Positions 1 through 12,152 of a stretch of DNA of 64,000 nucleotides are shown piece after piece. The notes beneath the pieces are model-generated. The model ran no database searches. It was not told where the DNA came from and saw only the letters and a program-made list of their open reading frames with translations. The stretch's first letter is position 1. Each line of letters starts with the position of its first letter. The stretch covers positions 23,298,004 through 23,362,003 of the forward strand of contig NC_089279.1 of assembly GCF_963678975.1 (NCBI RefSeq), written 5' to 3'. Source of the stretch: Dysidea avara (lineage: Eukaryota; Porifera; Demospongiae; Dictyoceratida; Dysideidae). Position numbers and translations under genes: made by a program.

Positions 1-139
1 TTGGCTAGAACCACCAGGCAGATTGAAGTATACTAGTTTATAAAAATCTTAGCATGGTGAAATCAATAATGTCCAAAACACAAGACCATTAAAATAGCAA
101 GTTACAAGATATTAAGAATTGTAAGGCTTCCACAAAATT

Positions 140-390
140 GTTAGTACAACAGTATTTATGAAGGTGACTGACTGTGTTATTGTGGTTAGATCTAACAGAT
201 GGTATGATCTGTTGACGTGGCATATAGTGGATTGCATAAACAAGCTGCAGTGTATGGTTTTGGGATGGACAAATGTGCACACATAACTACATACTCAAGG
301 GGAATTTTTCATGGAAACACGGTTACGTACAGAAGTATTACTCAAATTGTGGCTTCAACAATTAGTGTGTTTGCTGAGTAATATGAGTAT
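140..390 (+). repeat. Dispersed upstream element, copy 1 of 5
   Basis: This stretch holds an ACAGATGGTATGATCTGTTGACGTGG-like block (about 195-222) and a TTTTTCATGGAAACACGGTTACGTA-like block (about 305-329). The same blocks recur in the same order near 3690-3960, 10195-10400, 19995-20235 and 28690-28925. In the last two copies it lies about 400 bp before the four-exon Cys/His genes, so it may be a duplicated promoter or 5' noncoding exon. That role is inference; the sequence recurrence is direct. Confidence 0.7.
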
Positions 391-420
391 ATTGAGTCAT
401 ATGTTTAATACATTTAGCCT

Positions 421-459
421 CACACACACACGCACACGCACACGCACACACACACACAC
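421..459. repeat. CA/CG-CA microsatellite
   Basis: An imperfect CA dinucleotide run with interspersed CG steps. Reading frames across it are low-complexity artefacts, not genes. Confidence 0.9.
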
Positions 460-723
460 AAAGCACAGCAAAGCCTCTGGCTGCTGCTGGCATGGTCATG
501 CCTACCCAGTGAACCAGCACTGGGACACCTGAGATGGCAGAAGTCAGTGCAGGCAAATCTTTTTGGGGCAGGACTAGTAACCCACAGGAGGCTGTACCAT
601 GTCTCACAGGTGAAGGTGTGGGTATCCGAAGTCCCACATGGACCTTCACCTGCTATATGAGACATGGACCTTCACCTGCTATATGAGACATGGACAGTTG
701 GCGTTTACTTCCACAGTTAACAC
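458..723 (-). repeat. SINE-like dispersed repeat, copy 1 (partial)
   Basis: This segment, from the AGCAAAGCCTCTGGCTGCTG block through the GGAGGCTGTACCATGTCTCACAGG block, matches 17740-18200 and 27300-27735. Those copies carry a tRNA-like A/B-box head on the minus strand; here the head is absent and the repeat runs into a CA microsatellite. A 27-bp piece around 645-690 (GGACCTTCACCTGCTATATGAGACAT-like) is tandemly doubled. Confidence 0.6.
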
Positions 724-726
724 CAG

Positions 727-870
<144 letters not shown>

Positions 871-1434
871 GTACACGCCATCTTTGTACCTCACAAATAA
901 GAAACTTATATAGTGAGAAGGAACTTGCACTTGGTGAAAAAGATACTAAAGCTGAACCAAATAGCAACCTGAGGTTTGCCTGTCAAGAAATTTTTCACCT
1001 TCTGTATGAAGGTAACTTTTTAGTGAGTTCAAGGTGAGCAACATAGTGGTGGTCTTTGCACCCTCCATACAACTAGTGTGTGCTTGATTCTTCAGTTGAT
1101 GGATGACAGCCGGGTTCGTCTGAATCAATAGCTGCTATGTATCAAAATACAATGCCACTCAACATGTTTTTTCCAAAGAGTAGAAAGGACCCTTTATATG
1201 ACATTTTAAATTACACAAATAGTAAATTAATACGAACAATGCTTGTAGTATATTGGTTGGTTATTAGCATAGGTAGGAAGTCTATATGAATTTGTATAGA
1301 TGCAAATCCAATTATCACCCGTACTTTTAAAATATATACGTACCAATGGCTTCCCACATGCACTATTTAATGGCATATGCATCGTACAAGTTATTTTAAC
1401 ATTACGCTTAGTTTAATAATACGTACATTTTGAA
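871..1434. other. Non-coding stretch before the first Cys/His gene
   Basis: I see no gene here. It is AT-rich unique-looking sequence and presumably contains the promoter of the gene starting at 1435. Confidence 0.5.
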
Positions 1435-1716
1435 ATGGATACGAATGTGAATGAGGTCAAATACTACTACTATAACACAGTGAGGAATGAATGGGTAAGA
1501 AGAGTACATGTAATATCTAATAATTTGCTTGTTGAACATATGTAGCTTTCTTGTGACATAACTGATCCAGAAGCAAATCATCAAGGGCCTATCAACAAGT
1601 ACAGCCATTTATATTACAATTGTTTGTCAGTTGGTCGGTATCATTGTTTCTGCCAATATCATTTTACATTGCAAAATTGTCCTTATCCTGGGCATTACTT
1701 TGGCTATCGCAGGTAG
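1435..1716 (+). CDS. Small Cys/His-rich protein, YYYYN-type (two exons)
   Basis: Exon 1 is 1435-1494 and exon 2 is 1546-1716, joined by a phase-0 intron with a GTAAGA donor and a TAG acceptor, giving 76 residues. Exon 1 encodes a short acidic leader with the YYYYN motif and ends in Trp. Exon 2 carries the family core: Cys23, the HQGPINKY block, Cys46 (YYNCL), His53, Cys56 (YHCFCQYH), His59 and Cys65 (QNCP), ending GYRR. The usual CPIH is altered to CPYPGH, so the last His is displaced to residue 70. There is no signal peptide or membrane segment. The Cys/His spacing suggests zinc binding (inference). The function is unknown to me. The exon structure matches paralogues at 4818 and 22042, which is the main reason for trusting the splice sites. 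Confidence 0.85.
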
Positions 1717-2113
1717 TGACAGTTGACTTGTGGAGACACAGCTATAACTGTTGACAATTTAACAGTAATATGTAAACATATTCCTATCTTGGATAACAAT
1801 TTATGAAGCAACAGCTTTGCTGTACGTATTGTAGCTTGGTTAGTATTAACATACACTGTAACAACACAGAGAGGTACATGGTTTTAACTTGAAACAATTG
1901 ACACACCTATGAGATGCGATTAATTCTTGTGATTGTTTCCTTATGTAAACATGACGGCTTCTGTGTAACAGCACATGAATTAATATTGCATGCTAGGACT
2001 TGCATACATGCAACATGCAACATTAAACTATGCATAGATGATGAATATTTCTATACGGCAGTACGCACTGGGTAAATTACAATTTACACAAATGTACTAA
2101 AAGTGGTGAGGTA

Positions 2114-2455
2114 ATGTCCTCCAAAGGGTCAGCAGGAAAGCAGGTATTATACAATAAACACAATATGTCTCATACCAGTTACTAAATTAGCAGCATAATA
2201 AGAATACAAAACGAAAGGAAAAGGAGGTAACATTACGATATGTATAACATCCCTTATATCAGTTATTGTGTCAATTAACAGCCAAGCCTGACGTGTGAAG
2301 TGTCAAATCATCTATGTAGAGGAAGCCCCAGGAGGTATAGCCGCTCCACATATACCTGCTTAGAAGTTCGCCAATATCACACCTTTTGCACATATCACTA
2401 TGAACGAAAATATTGTCCTGTTCACTCATCTGGGTACAATCGGAATATAACATAA
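2114..2455 (+). CDS. Small Cys/His-rich protein, MSSKG-type (two exons)
   Basis: Exon 1 is 2114-2143 (MSSKGSAGKQ) and exon 2 is 2282-2455, with a phase-0 intron (GTATTA donor, CAG acceptor). The 67-residue product has a basic leader in place of the YYYYN leader. Exon 2 reads LTCEVSNH, then YTCLEVRQYHTFCTYHYERKYCPVHSSGYNR, i.e. every core Cys and His is present. This is a distinct subfamily whose only close neighbour in the window is the broken copy at 5958. It lies 400 bp downstream of the gene at 1435 on the same strand, too far for an operon; independent transcription is likely. Biochemical role is not recognised. Confidence 0.82.
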
Positions 2456-3689
2456 AGGAACAGAGTGTTGGTTGTAGTACTTTTCAAGAATGCAAATCAG
2501 CAGAACTTATAGGTAGAAGATTTTTAAATCCAAAGTGTGGATATCACTTTTGGAATTTAAATGGATGATAATTATTATTGTCAAAAGTCATTATGCACTG
2601 ATAATTATGCATTGGTATCATGTCACATGACTTTTATAGCACATGTTCATACCCAACCATCACATGTATGCCCAGCATGCATGTAATAGTTGGGTGTGTA
2701 TTTAGTAGTATGCCCAGCATGCTAAATAAACTTTTAATTAGCTGCAAATGCGTATAATAACAATTTGTAAATTGTACAGTACACCACAAACTACATATGT
2801 ACAGTTTTTCATGGAAATTAGTTTGGATATTTAAGATCACAGAACAATTGAGCAATAATTGGCTGTTTTCGTAAAACATACTTTGAATAAAACATAAGTG
2901 TACTACGCACAAAAAAATTACACATGTTTTAGTTGCTTTGGTATGCTTTGAAATAAAGTTCAAATCAGTAAAAGCTATATACCAATGGATTAAAAAGGCT
3001 GAATCTTTGGCTGTCCACTACAGTTAACAGAGAAGCAATAAAATGCAATTCCAGGAGTGTGCAAAAATGGCTCAGCCGGTCACATTTTAGAAAGCATGGC
3101 GATTGGTATCAATCTAAGAGTCAGCACTATATCAAATTTACAGCATCTAGATATTTTCTAGCTTGATACAGTAGCAACATAATAGGATTGAGAAGTGCTG
3201 AATGATCTGACAATGTTGAAGGTGTGAAACTCTTTATTCTGCTTATACAAGAACAGGCTTAGCAGCTGTATCATGCTACACTTCCTGCAACAACCCTAGC
3301 CCTGGCATTGTCTCATAGCCACAGATAAAGGATAGACTTCCATGTCAACAAATTGTCACATTTTTAATACATTGACATACTATGTCAATTGCTACTCACT
3401 CCTCAAACATGTTAAATATATCAAAAAAGATGAGGTTGTGTTTAATAACTTACATACATAGAAGATGAAACCAGAGATTATCAATTCTGTAACCAAGTAC
3501 CACAGACTGGTAAAGGTGCCGACAATAGATACTTCCTTGTTTCTCCTTATTGGCATGATAATCTACATACTGTACTTGGATGGAGTCATCAGACAGAAGA
3601 AAATCTTAGTATGGTGAAGCTAATTGATGTTCAAAATATACTGTGGGCTGTCCATTTAGACTAGTATCAATTACTACACGGCTTCCAAT
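2456..3689. other. Intergenic, no gene seen
   Basis: Frames here are short and lack the family core. From about 3590 the sequence resembles the window start (AAAATCTTAG-ATGGTGAA), showing that the duplicated upstream block extends to the left of the conserved element. Confidence 0.5.
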
Positions 3690-3960
3690 AAATAGTGAGT
3701 ACAATGGAATTTATGACAGTAATTGACTGATGTGCTTTTGTGGTTAGATGGTATGACCTATTCAAATGGAATGCACAAACAAGTTGCGGTGTATGGCAAT
3801 GGGATGGATGGATGTGTACACATTACTACCTGCCTACACTGGTAGGGAAATTTTTAAGGGAAGCACGGTTACGTACAGAAGTATAGGTCGTGTACATTAC
3901 ACAATACATGGCTTCTGTAATTGTAGTGTTTGCTGAGTCATATGAAGTAATCACTCAGTT
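3690..3960 (+). repeat. Dispersed upstream element, copy 2 of 5
   Basis: It contains the TGTGGTTAGATGGTATGACCT block and the AAGCACGGTTACGTACAGAAGTAT block, in the same order and spacing as copy 1, then a shared TAGTGTTTGCTGAGT tail. The gene at 4818 follows about 850 bp downstream. A 116-codon frame starting at 3890 runs over it but shows no family feature. Confidence 0.7.
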
Positions 3961-4164
3961 ACAGAAAAAGCTGGATTTTTCATCTAATGCATTTAGTACA
4001 ATGGATAGATTACAGCGGTATTTCCCTACATATAGATTTGTAAGGGTCATATGCCATTTTAAATACATATACATATTAGACATAGCACAGTTTACCTTTG
4101 GATGTAACAACGATATGAAAGCCTACAAAGTACTCTCTATACGCAATGCACTGAATCAGAGATA

Positions 4165-4375
4165 TTACCATAAAGCAGGAAAGTTTGGTGGAACAAACGT
4201 TTGGCAAATTTGGCGAGTGAGTGGTGTTTTGCCAAACTGAGATCCACCAAATCATTCATCCAATACAAATCTGTATTAGCCACTAATGAATTTTCCAAGC
4301 CTTTTCTCATCAAAATCCTATTGTGGCAAATTCGTCAAAGCTTCCTCTCACCAAACTTTCCTGCTATACAGTAGT
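4165..4375. mobile_element. Short inverted-repeat (MITE-like) element
   Basis: GCAGGAAAGTTTGGTG at 4175-4190 is matched by its exact reverse complement at 4349-4364. The interior also contains further inverted TTGGCAAA/TTTGCCA and GATCCACCAAA pieces. The length and non-coding interior fit a non-autonomous DNA transposon; I did not identify a clear target-site duplication. Confidence 0.6.
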
Positions 4376-4817
4376 AATACTAAAACAGTATATACAAGCA
4401 AGCATAATATACAATCTATGTAAAATATACAGATTGGTATGTTACACAATAGAGGCAATATTAATTAAAACAAACAAACAATTGCCACGTATTGACACAC
4501 CAGTAGCGGGTCTTCACGTTCAAAGAAGCAATATTAATTTCAAACTACTCATCAAAAATTTCAGCTATGCAAATACCGATGAAGAGCAGTAGTACACGTG
4601 CAGTGTTGCAGTAATTGTTACAAACTTTATTCAGCTACATACATGAACATAAAGCTTTGTGATCATCTAGTATTATAGGATGTGGCTAACCACAAATTAA
4701 TTAACCTGTGGATATCTACGGATATGTACATACATAGCTGTAACATCAATATAAAAAAGCAGAAAATATTTGCTCTAACATTATACGCATAACAATATAT
4801 TATTTTTATTGTGAACA

Positions 4818-5092
4818 ATGGATGAAAACGTAACTGAGTGCAAATATTACTACTACAACAAAACATTGGGAGAATTGGTAAGGGTGCACAAATATTCATA
4901 GTAATGCCATTAACATTGTTACAGCTTTACTGTCAAGTGACTAACCCAGAAGCAGTTCATCAAGGGCCTATAAATAAGTATGGCAACTTATTCTACTCCT
5001 GTTTGATCAGTGGTCAAAGCCATATATTTTGCCAACGTCATTTTCGAGAACAAAATTGTCCTATTGACAGCTCGGGCTATCGAAGATTCTAA
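4818..5092 (+). CDS. Small Cys/His-rich protein, YYYYN-type (two exons)
   Basis: Exon 1 is 4818-4877 and exon 2 is 4925-5092; the 47-bp phase-0 intron has a GTAAGG donor and ACAG acceptor. The 75-residue product begins MDENVTECKYYYYN, then Cys23 (YCQVTNP), HQGPINKY, Cys46 (YSCL), His53, Cys56 (HIFCQRH), His59 and Cys65 (QNCPI), ending GYRRF. The position of the final conserved His (CPIH) is Asp68 here, so one putative zinc ligand is changed. It is otherwise nearly collinear with the genes at 1435 and 22042. No signal peptide. The function is not recognised. Confidence 0.86.
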
Positions 5093-5957
5093 TAATCAAC
5101 ACAAAATACATCACAATGTGAATGTAACAGCTTTTACGGTGATAAAAAGTAATTGTATGGAGTCTTATATATGTACATTTGATTATTGTTATTAATGTCA
5201 ACTTTATTTGAAAATTAATATGTGATGGATTAAATGAGAATGTGTATTATGAAGAGCAAGGGAAGAATGGATCTAATAGTGAGCAAGAGCATGGGTACAA
5301 TTTTGATAGTAACATCTTATGTCTGTATCTGCTGTGGATGCATTATTATCATTGAAGTGCATGTCTTAGTTTTATTAATGAGCTAGCCAATTAATTCAAA
5401 TTTGCGACCTGCTGCATGATTTATAACATTGGCTATGTTCATCAACTTAAACATCATATTACCAAAGACTGCATTGCTAAATTTACAAAACATCATAGTA
5501 CTGCATACGCATTGATGAGAAACATGCAGATTAAATGCAGAAAAAAAGCAAGGGTGCACACAACAGATACAACCATAGTTATTGTGCCCTGCAATAAGCA
5601 TACATATCACATGGTCTTGTACACAATAGTAGATAAAGCTGACCAAACTTTGATCATGTCTAAAACAGTAAAATACTAGAAGTAGAAACAAGATGATGCA
5701 TCACACCAACACAGCTCAGCACAAATCCAGCTCTTTAAACATGTGGTAAATGCATTACTTTGCATATATATTTCCTTGAGGGGGGTTTCCACATAAAATG
5801 TGGTATGCAACAAAATAAACTTTTGCAGGCAAATACTTACATACATGCATACAGTATAAACTGCCGCCCAAACTACGCAAATGAACATATAAATATCTGA
5901 CCAAATGCATACATTTTGCAAATTAATTTTTACTGCGATTATAAAGTGGTGGGAGTG
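5093..5957. other. Intergenic, no gene seen
   Basis: Two overlapping antisense frames at 5383-5691 are open but show no Cys/His core, no splice structure like the neighbours and no recognisable domain. I regard them as chance frames in AT-rich DNA. Confidence 0.5.
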
Positions 5958-6243
5958 ATGGCTTCCAAAGGGAAAACAAAGCAAGTAACAAAAGCAGTAA
6001 GTTTACGATAACAACTATATGTATCTTTGTTAAACCTGGTTCTCAAACTTGCAGCCTAAGCTAACATGTGAAGCTTCAGGACCACATTCTGGACCTGTCA
6101 GAAAATAAGGCAGAACTACTTATACATGCTTAAGCAGTGGTCAACACCATACCTTATGCCACCATCACCATCAACAAGCCAAATTGGTATGTCCAAAACA
6201 TACCCATTACTACAGAAAACGAAACAAAAAGATAATGGACTAA
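5958..6243 (+). pseudogene. Broken MSSKG-type Cys/His gene
   Basis: Exon 1 (5958-5996, MASKGKTKQ...) and exon 2 (from 6055, PKLTCEASG) align with the gene at 2114. Exon 2 meets an in-frame TAA at 6106-6108 just before the region encoding TYTCLSSGQHH. The frame stays open beyond the stop to 6243, but HTFC-type residues have become HTLCHHHH and the terminal GYxR is lost. I read it as a decaying copy; a truncated peptide of about 30 residues would lack the core. Confidence 0.75.
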
Positions 6244-7091
6244 AGCCTAGCTATATTATTGCTTGCATGCACAGAAGGATGTAGATTGTACGAATTCAGC
6301 CAATTTAATACGGATATATATGCATATTATTCATATTATCCACATGTATTCAAAACACCATTATACAGTAAGGTATAGCTACTGATGAGACTGATGACAG
6401 CAATATAAGTACAAGCAACTTTTTATCAAATAGTGTGCAATCGTAAATAATGCAAGATTACTACTTTCAGACATAAAAAAACAAATACCACCAAACAAAT
6501 GATCCAAAACTTGTAACCAAAATTCACAAGGACATGGCACATACTGTACATCATAGTTTGGCATGCAAACTGCTATGTAGTTCAGCTACTGCAAAAAGAA
6601 GAACCTTGGCAGCTATGTAAAGCAGTGTGTACATAGTGAATGCTTGACCATTATGTACAAAAATAGTTCTGCCCAGTTTGATGATAAGCATGAGTTAATT
6701 GGTGTAGCACAGCAGTAGATGCATATATTTTTTTGTGAGAGACCCTGCGTGTGGACCTGTGAACTTACCTTGAGCTTGTATATTGTTCAAGGATGCACCA
6801 TGTGAAACAATGAAACTAATGAATGGATGATATTTCCATGGACTAATAATAGCAGAAATAATTACTACTAAGAGAGATAATTTTGCAGTCTAATTGATTT
6901 AAAACAATCATCACTGTATGTACGTGGGATGTTAAGCACTGATAATTGAAGTCTGACATACAAGAATGTAAGCATATAGGTAAATCACCACACGTAAGGT
7001 TCACAGAATGGCTTCTGGTATTCCTTGAATAAAAAGCATTGCTGGAATTGTCCAGCTGCTCAATATATTCAATCCAGTACTACATGTAGTT
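6244..7091. other. Intergenic, no gene seen
   Basis: AT-rich sequence with no supported ORF or repeat. Confidence 0.4.
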
Positions 7092-7418
7092 ATGAGTGTT
7101 GCCGCAAAAGGTCATTCTAAGAAAAGTGCCAAGTGTGTGTATTACTACTATAACAATGATCTAGAAAAATTGGTAAGAGATTGCAATTTGTATGTATAGA
7201 CGCTTAAACAGTATACACAATGAAATAAATATAGATATATTGTGAGGTCACTGATCCAAAGCAGTATCATCAGGGGCCAATAAACCAGTATACACCCCAT
7301 CAATATCGATGCTTAAAATCAACAGAGAACCACTACTTTAATTTGTGACTATCATCACGAGAAAGCTTCGGAAGATGACAGTTGTCCAGTGCACCCTACA
7401 CTATTCCGTACATACTAG
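7092..7418 (+). pseudogene. Frameshifted YYYYN-type Cys/His gene
   Basis: Exon 1 is 7092-7172 (a longer, Lys-rich leader, then CVYYYYNNDLEKL) and exon 2 starts at 7235 after an ATAG acceptor. Exon 2 reads YCEVTD, YHQGPINQY, YRCL and NHYF. About four extra bases near 7340-7343 (AATT) then throw it out of frame and it stops at TGA 7346-7348. The sequence after the shift still encodes CDYHHEKASEDDSCPVHP and an RTY ending at 7416-7418 in the other frame, so the lesion is recent. An assembly error or a rare allele is an alternative. Confidence 0.78.
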
Positions 7419-8508
7419 ATGAAGTAGCTGGCAGTGCAAACAGTACACAAACTCATTGTATGGTTCAGTGCAATTTACTACGGTTGTGTTATGCTAGTAA
7501 AGAAACCTGTGTACATATAATAGTGCATAGGTAACTGAATTAAGTAACATGTTGCACACAACAAATTTGAACTAAAGGATCAGACGTACATACTCAAAAG
7601 TATAAATTAAACTCATATGCATAGATGACAAGCACGAATATTATTACAGGGTAATATATATTATCCACTTCTGTACACATACTGTACGTACATTCAAAGA
7701 TGAGCATAGATGCTTAAATATCGTAGGGGTCTTCATCTGGATTAAGACACATAAGAAATTTTAGTATAATAAATTTGCTTAACAAACTGTTTGTCTGGAT
7801 TCCTACCTAAAGTATATTGTTTGTATGAAAAGGAGATTTGTGCGCTACGTTCTTAATCCATGTGCACTATGACAATGGGTAGTGCTTTACAGCTTGTATC
7901 GTAACAGGTTAAAAGTGTTGTATAAATTTTGTGCTGATAGTTACATGATACATCACGCAATGTGGCAACTTAACCATGGAAGCAATAGTGTCGACGACCA
8001 AGTGAATATACATGCACATAGTGCTGAAAGCACTTGGTAGAGATTGAGTGCTATTCCTACAAAACACTAAGTATGTAGTATCAACAATGTTTTATTATTA
8101 TAATACAGGGAATTTTTAATACTGTGGTTATGTGTGATTGCATAACACACATTCAGACTAATGTCTCTCACAGTCACTTTAAAACACTTTACTGAGTAAA
8201 CAGTGAATTATAATACTCCTTGCGTTAACCCTTTTACTAATACAATATCGTTACTCTGTCATGTGTAGAAATACAAAATAATAAATCACTTACCAAGATG
8301 GATATATACATGCAAAAATTTATCGAATGCATGTCACTAGAATACTGGAATTCCCCAATAACATTTAGCTTATATATTTACAACCGTATGTACGTAGGGC
8401 AAATTATTACATCTAGTCCCCTATAAATACAACAGCTGACTAATGAGTGCACAAAATTGTATAATAGAGACTACATACAAGCTTGTATTTTTCATTACAC
8501 AAAAGCCA
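7419..8508. other. Intergenic, no gene seen
   Basis: No supported ORF. No SINE or foldback signature noticed. Confidence 0.4.
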
Positions 8509-9023
8509 ATGGCAGGGGCAGGAAAGTGAGTCACACATCTACAAGTACATAGCAATAACTACACAATGCTATAAATAGGTGTGAGCACTTTGACTGTCAA
8601 ATTTATGCTGTGACAAGGTACAACCATACCTAGTATAGCTGTCTTACAGAGGGAAATTATCACTACTATTGTGAGAAGCATGGAAATGAGCTAGGATGCA
8701 TATTACATTACAATAAAGGAGACGGTGTGAGGTGAACGGGTGTGATTGATAAGCTGGAAGATATGCACATTATTACTATGACTGTTTGGAAGAGTCAGAG
8801 CATCATTTCTTCTGTAAGAAGCATGGAAATCAATTAGAATGCTCAGTACATGAGGATATGTGAAGTACGTGGATGCTATGGCCAAGCTGGAAAGTATCCA
8901 CACTACCACTATGATTGTTTACAACAAACGGAATATCATTTCTACTGCAAAGCACACTATGGCATGCTTAATTGCCCTTCTCATCCACATGGTCGCCGTA
9001 GGCTGTACAGACCACCAAGATGA
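8509..9023 (+). pseudogene. Degraded three-unit Cys/His gene
   Basis: A 17-nt exon 1 at 8509-8525 (MAGAGK, GTGAGT donor) joins exon 2 at 8579 in the same phase as the gene at 30113. Exon 2 encodes three successive Cys/His units: CEHFDC...YSCLTEGNYHYYCEKH (8580-8700), YYDCLEESEHHFFCKKH (about 8760-8860), and CEVRGCYGQAG...YDCLQQTEYHFYCKAHYGMLNCPSHPHGRRR (8860-9023). A TAG at 8631-8633 and frame changes between units disrupt it. The third unit alone is intact. It is the only three-unit member seen; the relatives at 12744 and 30113 have two units. Confidence 0.72.
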
Positions 9024-10194
9024 ATGGCTAAACAAGCTTGTGTGATTGCGTGACTACATAAATAAGACATTTACATTCAAGTTGTATAATTTGATGCATT
9101 ATATATTATGGAGTTAATGTACATGAATATATTGCATGTAAATTTTAAGGTTAAGCATAATAGATTGGCAGCGCTAAAGCCAGATTAGCACATTTTAATA
9201 AGCACACAAATATAATCTGTGCCATAATTGAAATTTAATAGAAAGTAGCAGTTAGAAACTGGTTGGAACACTGACTACCCACATCACTGTAGACTATCAG
9301 AAATGTACAAATCTTAGAAGTTGAAAGCAGTTATTAGCCTGACATCATAAAACTTCAACAAAGCTAGTTAACTACAGCAATACAGGGCATGATCAATGTT
9401 ACTACTTCCAATGATACACACATACTTCTGTGCATGTACATGGATATACAGAAACAAGGCTGCACTATAAAGTGTGACAATAAAAAATATTTTGGTTTAG
9501 TGATTAAAATTTTTATACACAAGGAATCCTTACAATTTCACATATCACATATAGTCAGCAAACAAGTACTATCAAGAAGACAAGAACTGATTGATAAGCA
9601 CAAATGTTATATCACTAGCATATACAGGTATACTGGACCACTGATGTGATATCTATACAGTAGCATACCAATGGTTGTATATAAGACCTCAGGCAAAACA
9701 TTTCTTACCATAATCAGTCATTCATCTCCTTAGATGTATATCATATACTGCTCTTGTAACATCAACATCCAACTGATATTAACCTACATGGGCAGACACA
9801 AATCACCAAAACATTTAATCTAGACAATTTCAGTTAGCAAACTAATAGTGGTATGTCTTTGTTATGCCAACCCACCACATGAAGTCACCTCTGGTATTTA
9901 TGTAGTGTTAGTATAGGTGTGTGTCATTTGGATGGCTTAGTACAGAAAAGTGTAGACAGCTCATAGACTAGTTCTCTTAACTTGTCTAGATGTAACAGGC
10001 AGACCAAAATACTTTAGATTATAGACTAGTTAGCTACAGGAGTGTATAGGCCATATATTGATATATATTAAGAAAAGTATATCACTGAGAAAACAAAGAA
10101 CCAAGGTATGATATACATGTAAGGTGTTACAGTGAATACAGTACTTCTACTAAAATGTAGCCACAATACCACCGATATACGATAGGATCAGTTT
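9024..10194. other. Intergenic, no gene seen
   Basis: An 86-codon frame at 9389-9649 lacks any family feature and is probably spurious. Confidence 0.4.
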
Positions 10195-10400
10195 ACTATA
10201 TTTGGTATTGTGGTTACCACTAACAGATGGTATGACCTGTTGACGTGGCATGTTGATGGAATGCTATGGTAATTAGTTTAGGATATGCGGTACTAGTTAT
10301 CTGCCTATGTGTGTAGGGTAATTTTCATGGGAAACACAGTTACGTGGAGAAATAAGACATGAGTATGGAAATCAATCAAATATAGTATGTAACAAAAGAT
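10195..10400 (+). repeat. Dispersed upstream element, copy 3 of 5
   Basis: It contains TGTGGTTACCACTAACAGATGGTATGACCTGTTGACGTGGCAT-like sequence (about 10208-10250) and the ATTTTCATGGGAAACACAGTTACGTGG-like block (about 10320-10347), in the same order as the other copies. It is followed by a degraded TTTGCTGAGTAATG tail. Confidence 0.7.
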
Positions 10401-11861
10401 TTGCTGAGTAATGCAATCAAGCATACTACCAGTGAAAGAAAACAATAAAATGCTAGTAAGTGCATTACAGATATGCACTAGTAATTAGATATAGTGTAAC
10501 AAACAGATATATATATATTATATGTACAATGTAGAATTGGTAAATAACAGGCAGTAATGGTTATGAAACTTACTGTGATCACATGTAGATCAGTAAACAT
10601 CAGTTCATCACAAAATATATCCTACAATAGAGATGTATGTTATCTCATTTATTCTAATTGATTGGTCAATTATGTACAATTACATTGTCAAAAATGTCAT
10701 ATTTTTGTCACAAAATGCTATATTAAGAGAAAATGACTAACTAAAAAGAATTACTTACGTAACTATCAGGCAATACTATAAGATCTTATATCTAATATTA
10801 TGCAGAGTTTCCCTTAAAATAGGCTGATGTTTTAGAGAATGATAGTGGTAACTTACATCAAGGTATGCCCTCTTGACAGAGTGGTAGGTTTAACATGATT
10901 GTCAGTTTTGCTGTCAAATAATGGCAACTACATTGCAGGTTTTGAAATGAAGAAAAGACAGAACTTTTGGTAGATGTTTTATAGTTTTAATACCATTGTG
11001 CAGGCAGCATGGAGACTCTACTACTGTTCTGCTACATATACTACACACAAAGTAAGAAGTGTGTTGTAGAAACCATGTCTTATTTGTTGTCATTCACAGT
11101 TGAAGTGAAGTTTAACTGATGACCACAGTAATGGAGAAGTTAGAAGCACAACTACAACTTCCTGTTGGCTGAATGTGATAAATATAAGGCTACTAGACAT
11201 TTGCACCATTGTATATATACATGGCAAATGTGTCTCATGCATGACACTTTTATGATAGATTGCAAACTGATGTACATTTTTTAACATTTTAAATATATAT
11301 ATACAAGGAAAAGGAATATTAGTATACACAGCTACATTATGCCATTCACAACCTTCCCAACCACAGTACCACAAAGTCTACTTCATAAGCCACATCTAGT
11401 GCAGTACACAGCAATACATAAGATATGCACAACAAATTTAGCATGTTGACGGTCCAAGATGTAGGAGTACAAAGCCAATGTCATGCACAACCACAAATCG
11501 TGCTGACAATTTTAACCCCAAAGTCCAGCTAACTTGCAACCCTCACAATCAAGTATGTACATGCTTAGGGACCATTATACTAATGATTGCTTCAAGAGGT
11601 GTCATTATGGTCAGTATGATGGAATACACTACAATGGCTTCTTGACAAGCTGTGCAGTAAATCAATAAAAGTCCCTTATAGACAGCACGTCGAATCTTCA
11701 AATATACACAAATCAAAACTTTCCCTACTGCACTGCTATGGTACAGCAGCACAGAATACGGCAGACAAATGGTATAAATACAGCAAAATAGCAATGGTAG
11801 CCAACACTACTATACTATTTGCATTATAAGCGACCAAGTTTGAAGTAATAGAATAATAATT
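10401..11861. other. Intergenic, no gene seen
   Basis: Minus-strand frames at 11090-11374 and 11549-11794 have no recognisable domain and no splice partners. I see no repeat family in this stretch. Confidence 0.4.
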
Positions 11862-12152
11862 ATGGCATCACCGCGGGAGCAACCACCACAGCAATTCAGG
11901 GTAAGCAAACTTGCAAGTTTAACAGTGTGGATATTCAAGAATTCTACTTACATATACGTATAGCAATGTGAAGTAAACCAGAAAGGTTCTAAAATGGTGC
12001 CAGATCAACACTGCAGTGGAGAAGTCAAAAGATTTAACCACACTAAATATGCTTGCCTTAGTCACGGAGGTCCAGATAAGCACCATGACTTCTGCAAAAG
12101 GCACCATGAATTGTACTGGTGTCCTATCCATGCCTGTGGCTATAAAACGTGA
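11862..12152 (+). CDS. Small Cys/His-rich protein, divergent single-unit (two exons)
   Basis: Exon 1 is 11862-11900 (MASPREQPPQQFR) and exon 2 is 11964-12152, with a phase-0 intron (GTAAGC donor, TATAG acceptor), giving 75 residues. Exon 2 begins QCEVNQKG and then has a longer linker with an extra Cys (DQHCSGE) before YACLSHGG, HHDFCKRHH, WCPIHACGYKT. All core residues are present and one extra Cys precedes Gly-Tyr near the end (HACGY). The leader is Pro/Gln-rich instead of Tyr-rich. Divergence suggests a separate subfamily. No known domain recognised. Confidence 0.8.

Noticed and set aside
3890..4240. 116-codon plus frame
   Set aside because: It runs from the dispersed upstream element into a MITE inverted repeat. 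It has no domain, no paralogue and no splice partner.
5383..5691. Sense and antisense frames of about 100 codons
   Set aside because: They are complementary shadows of each other in AT-rich DNA without recognisable motifs.
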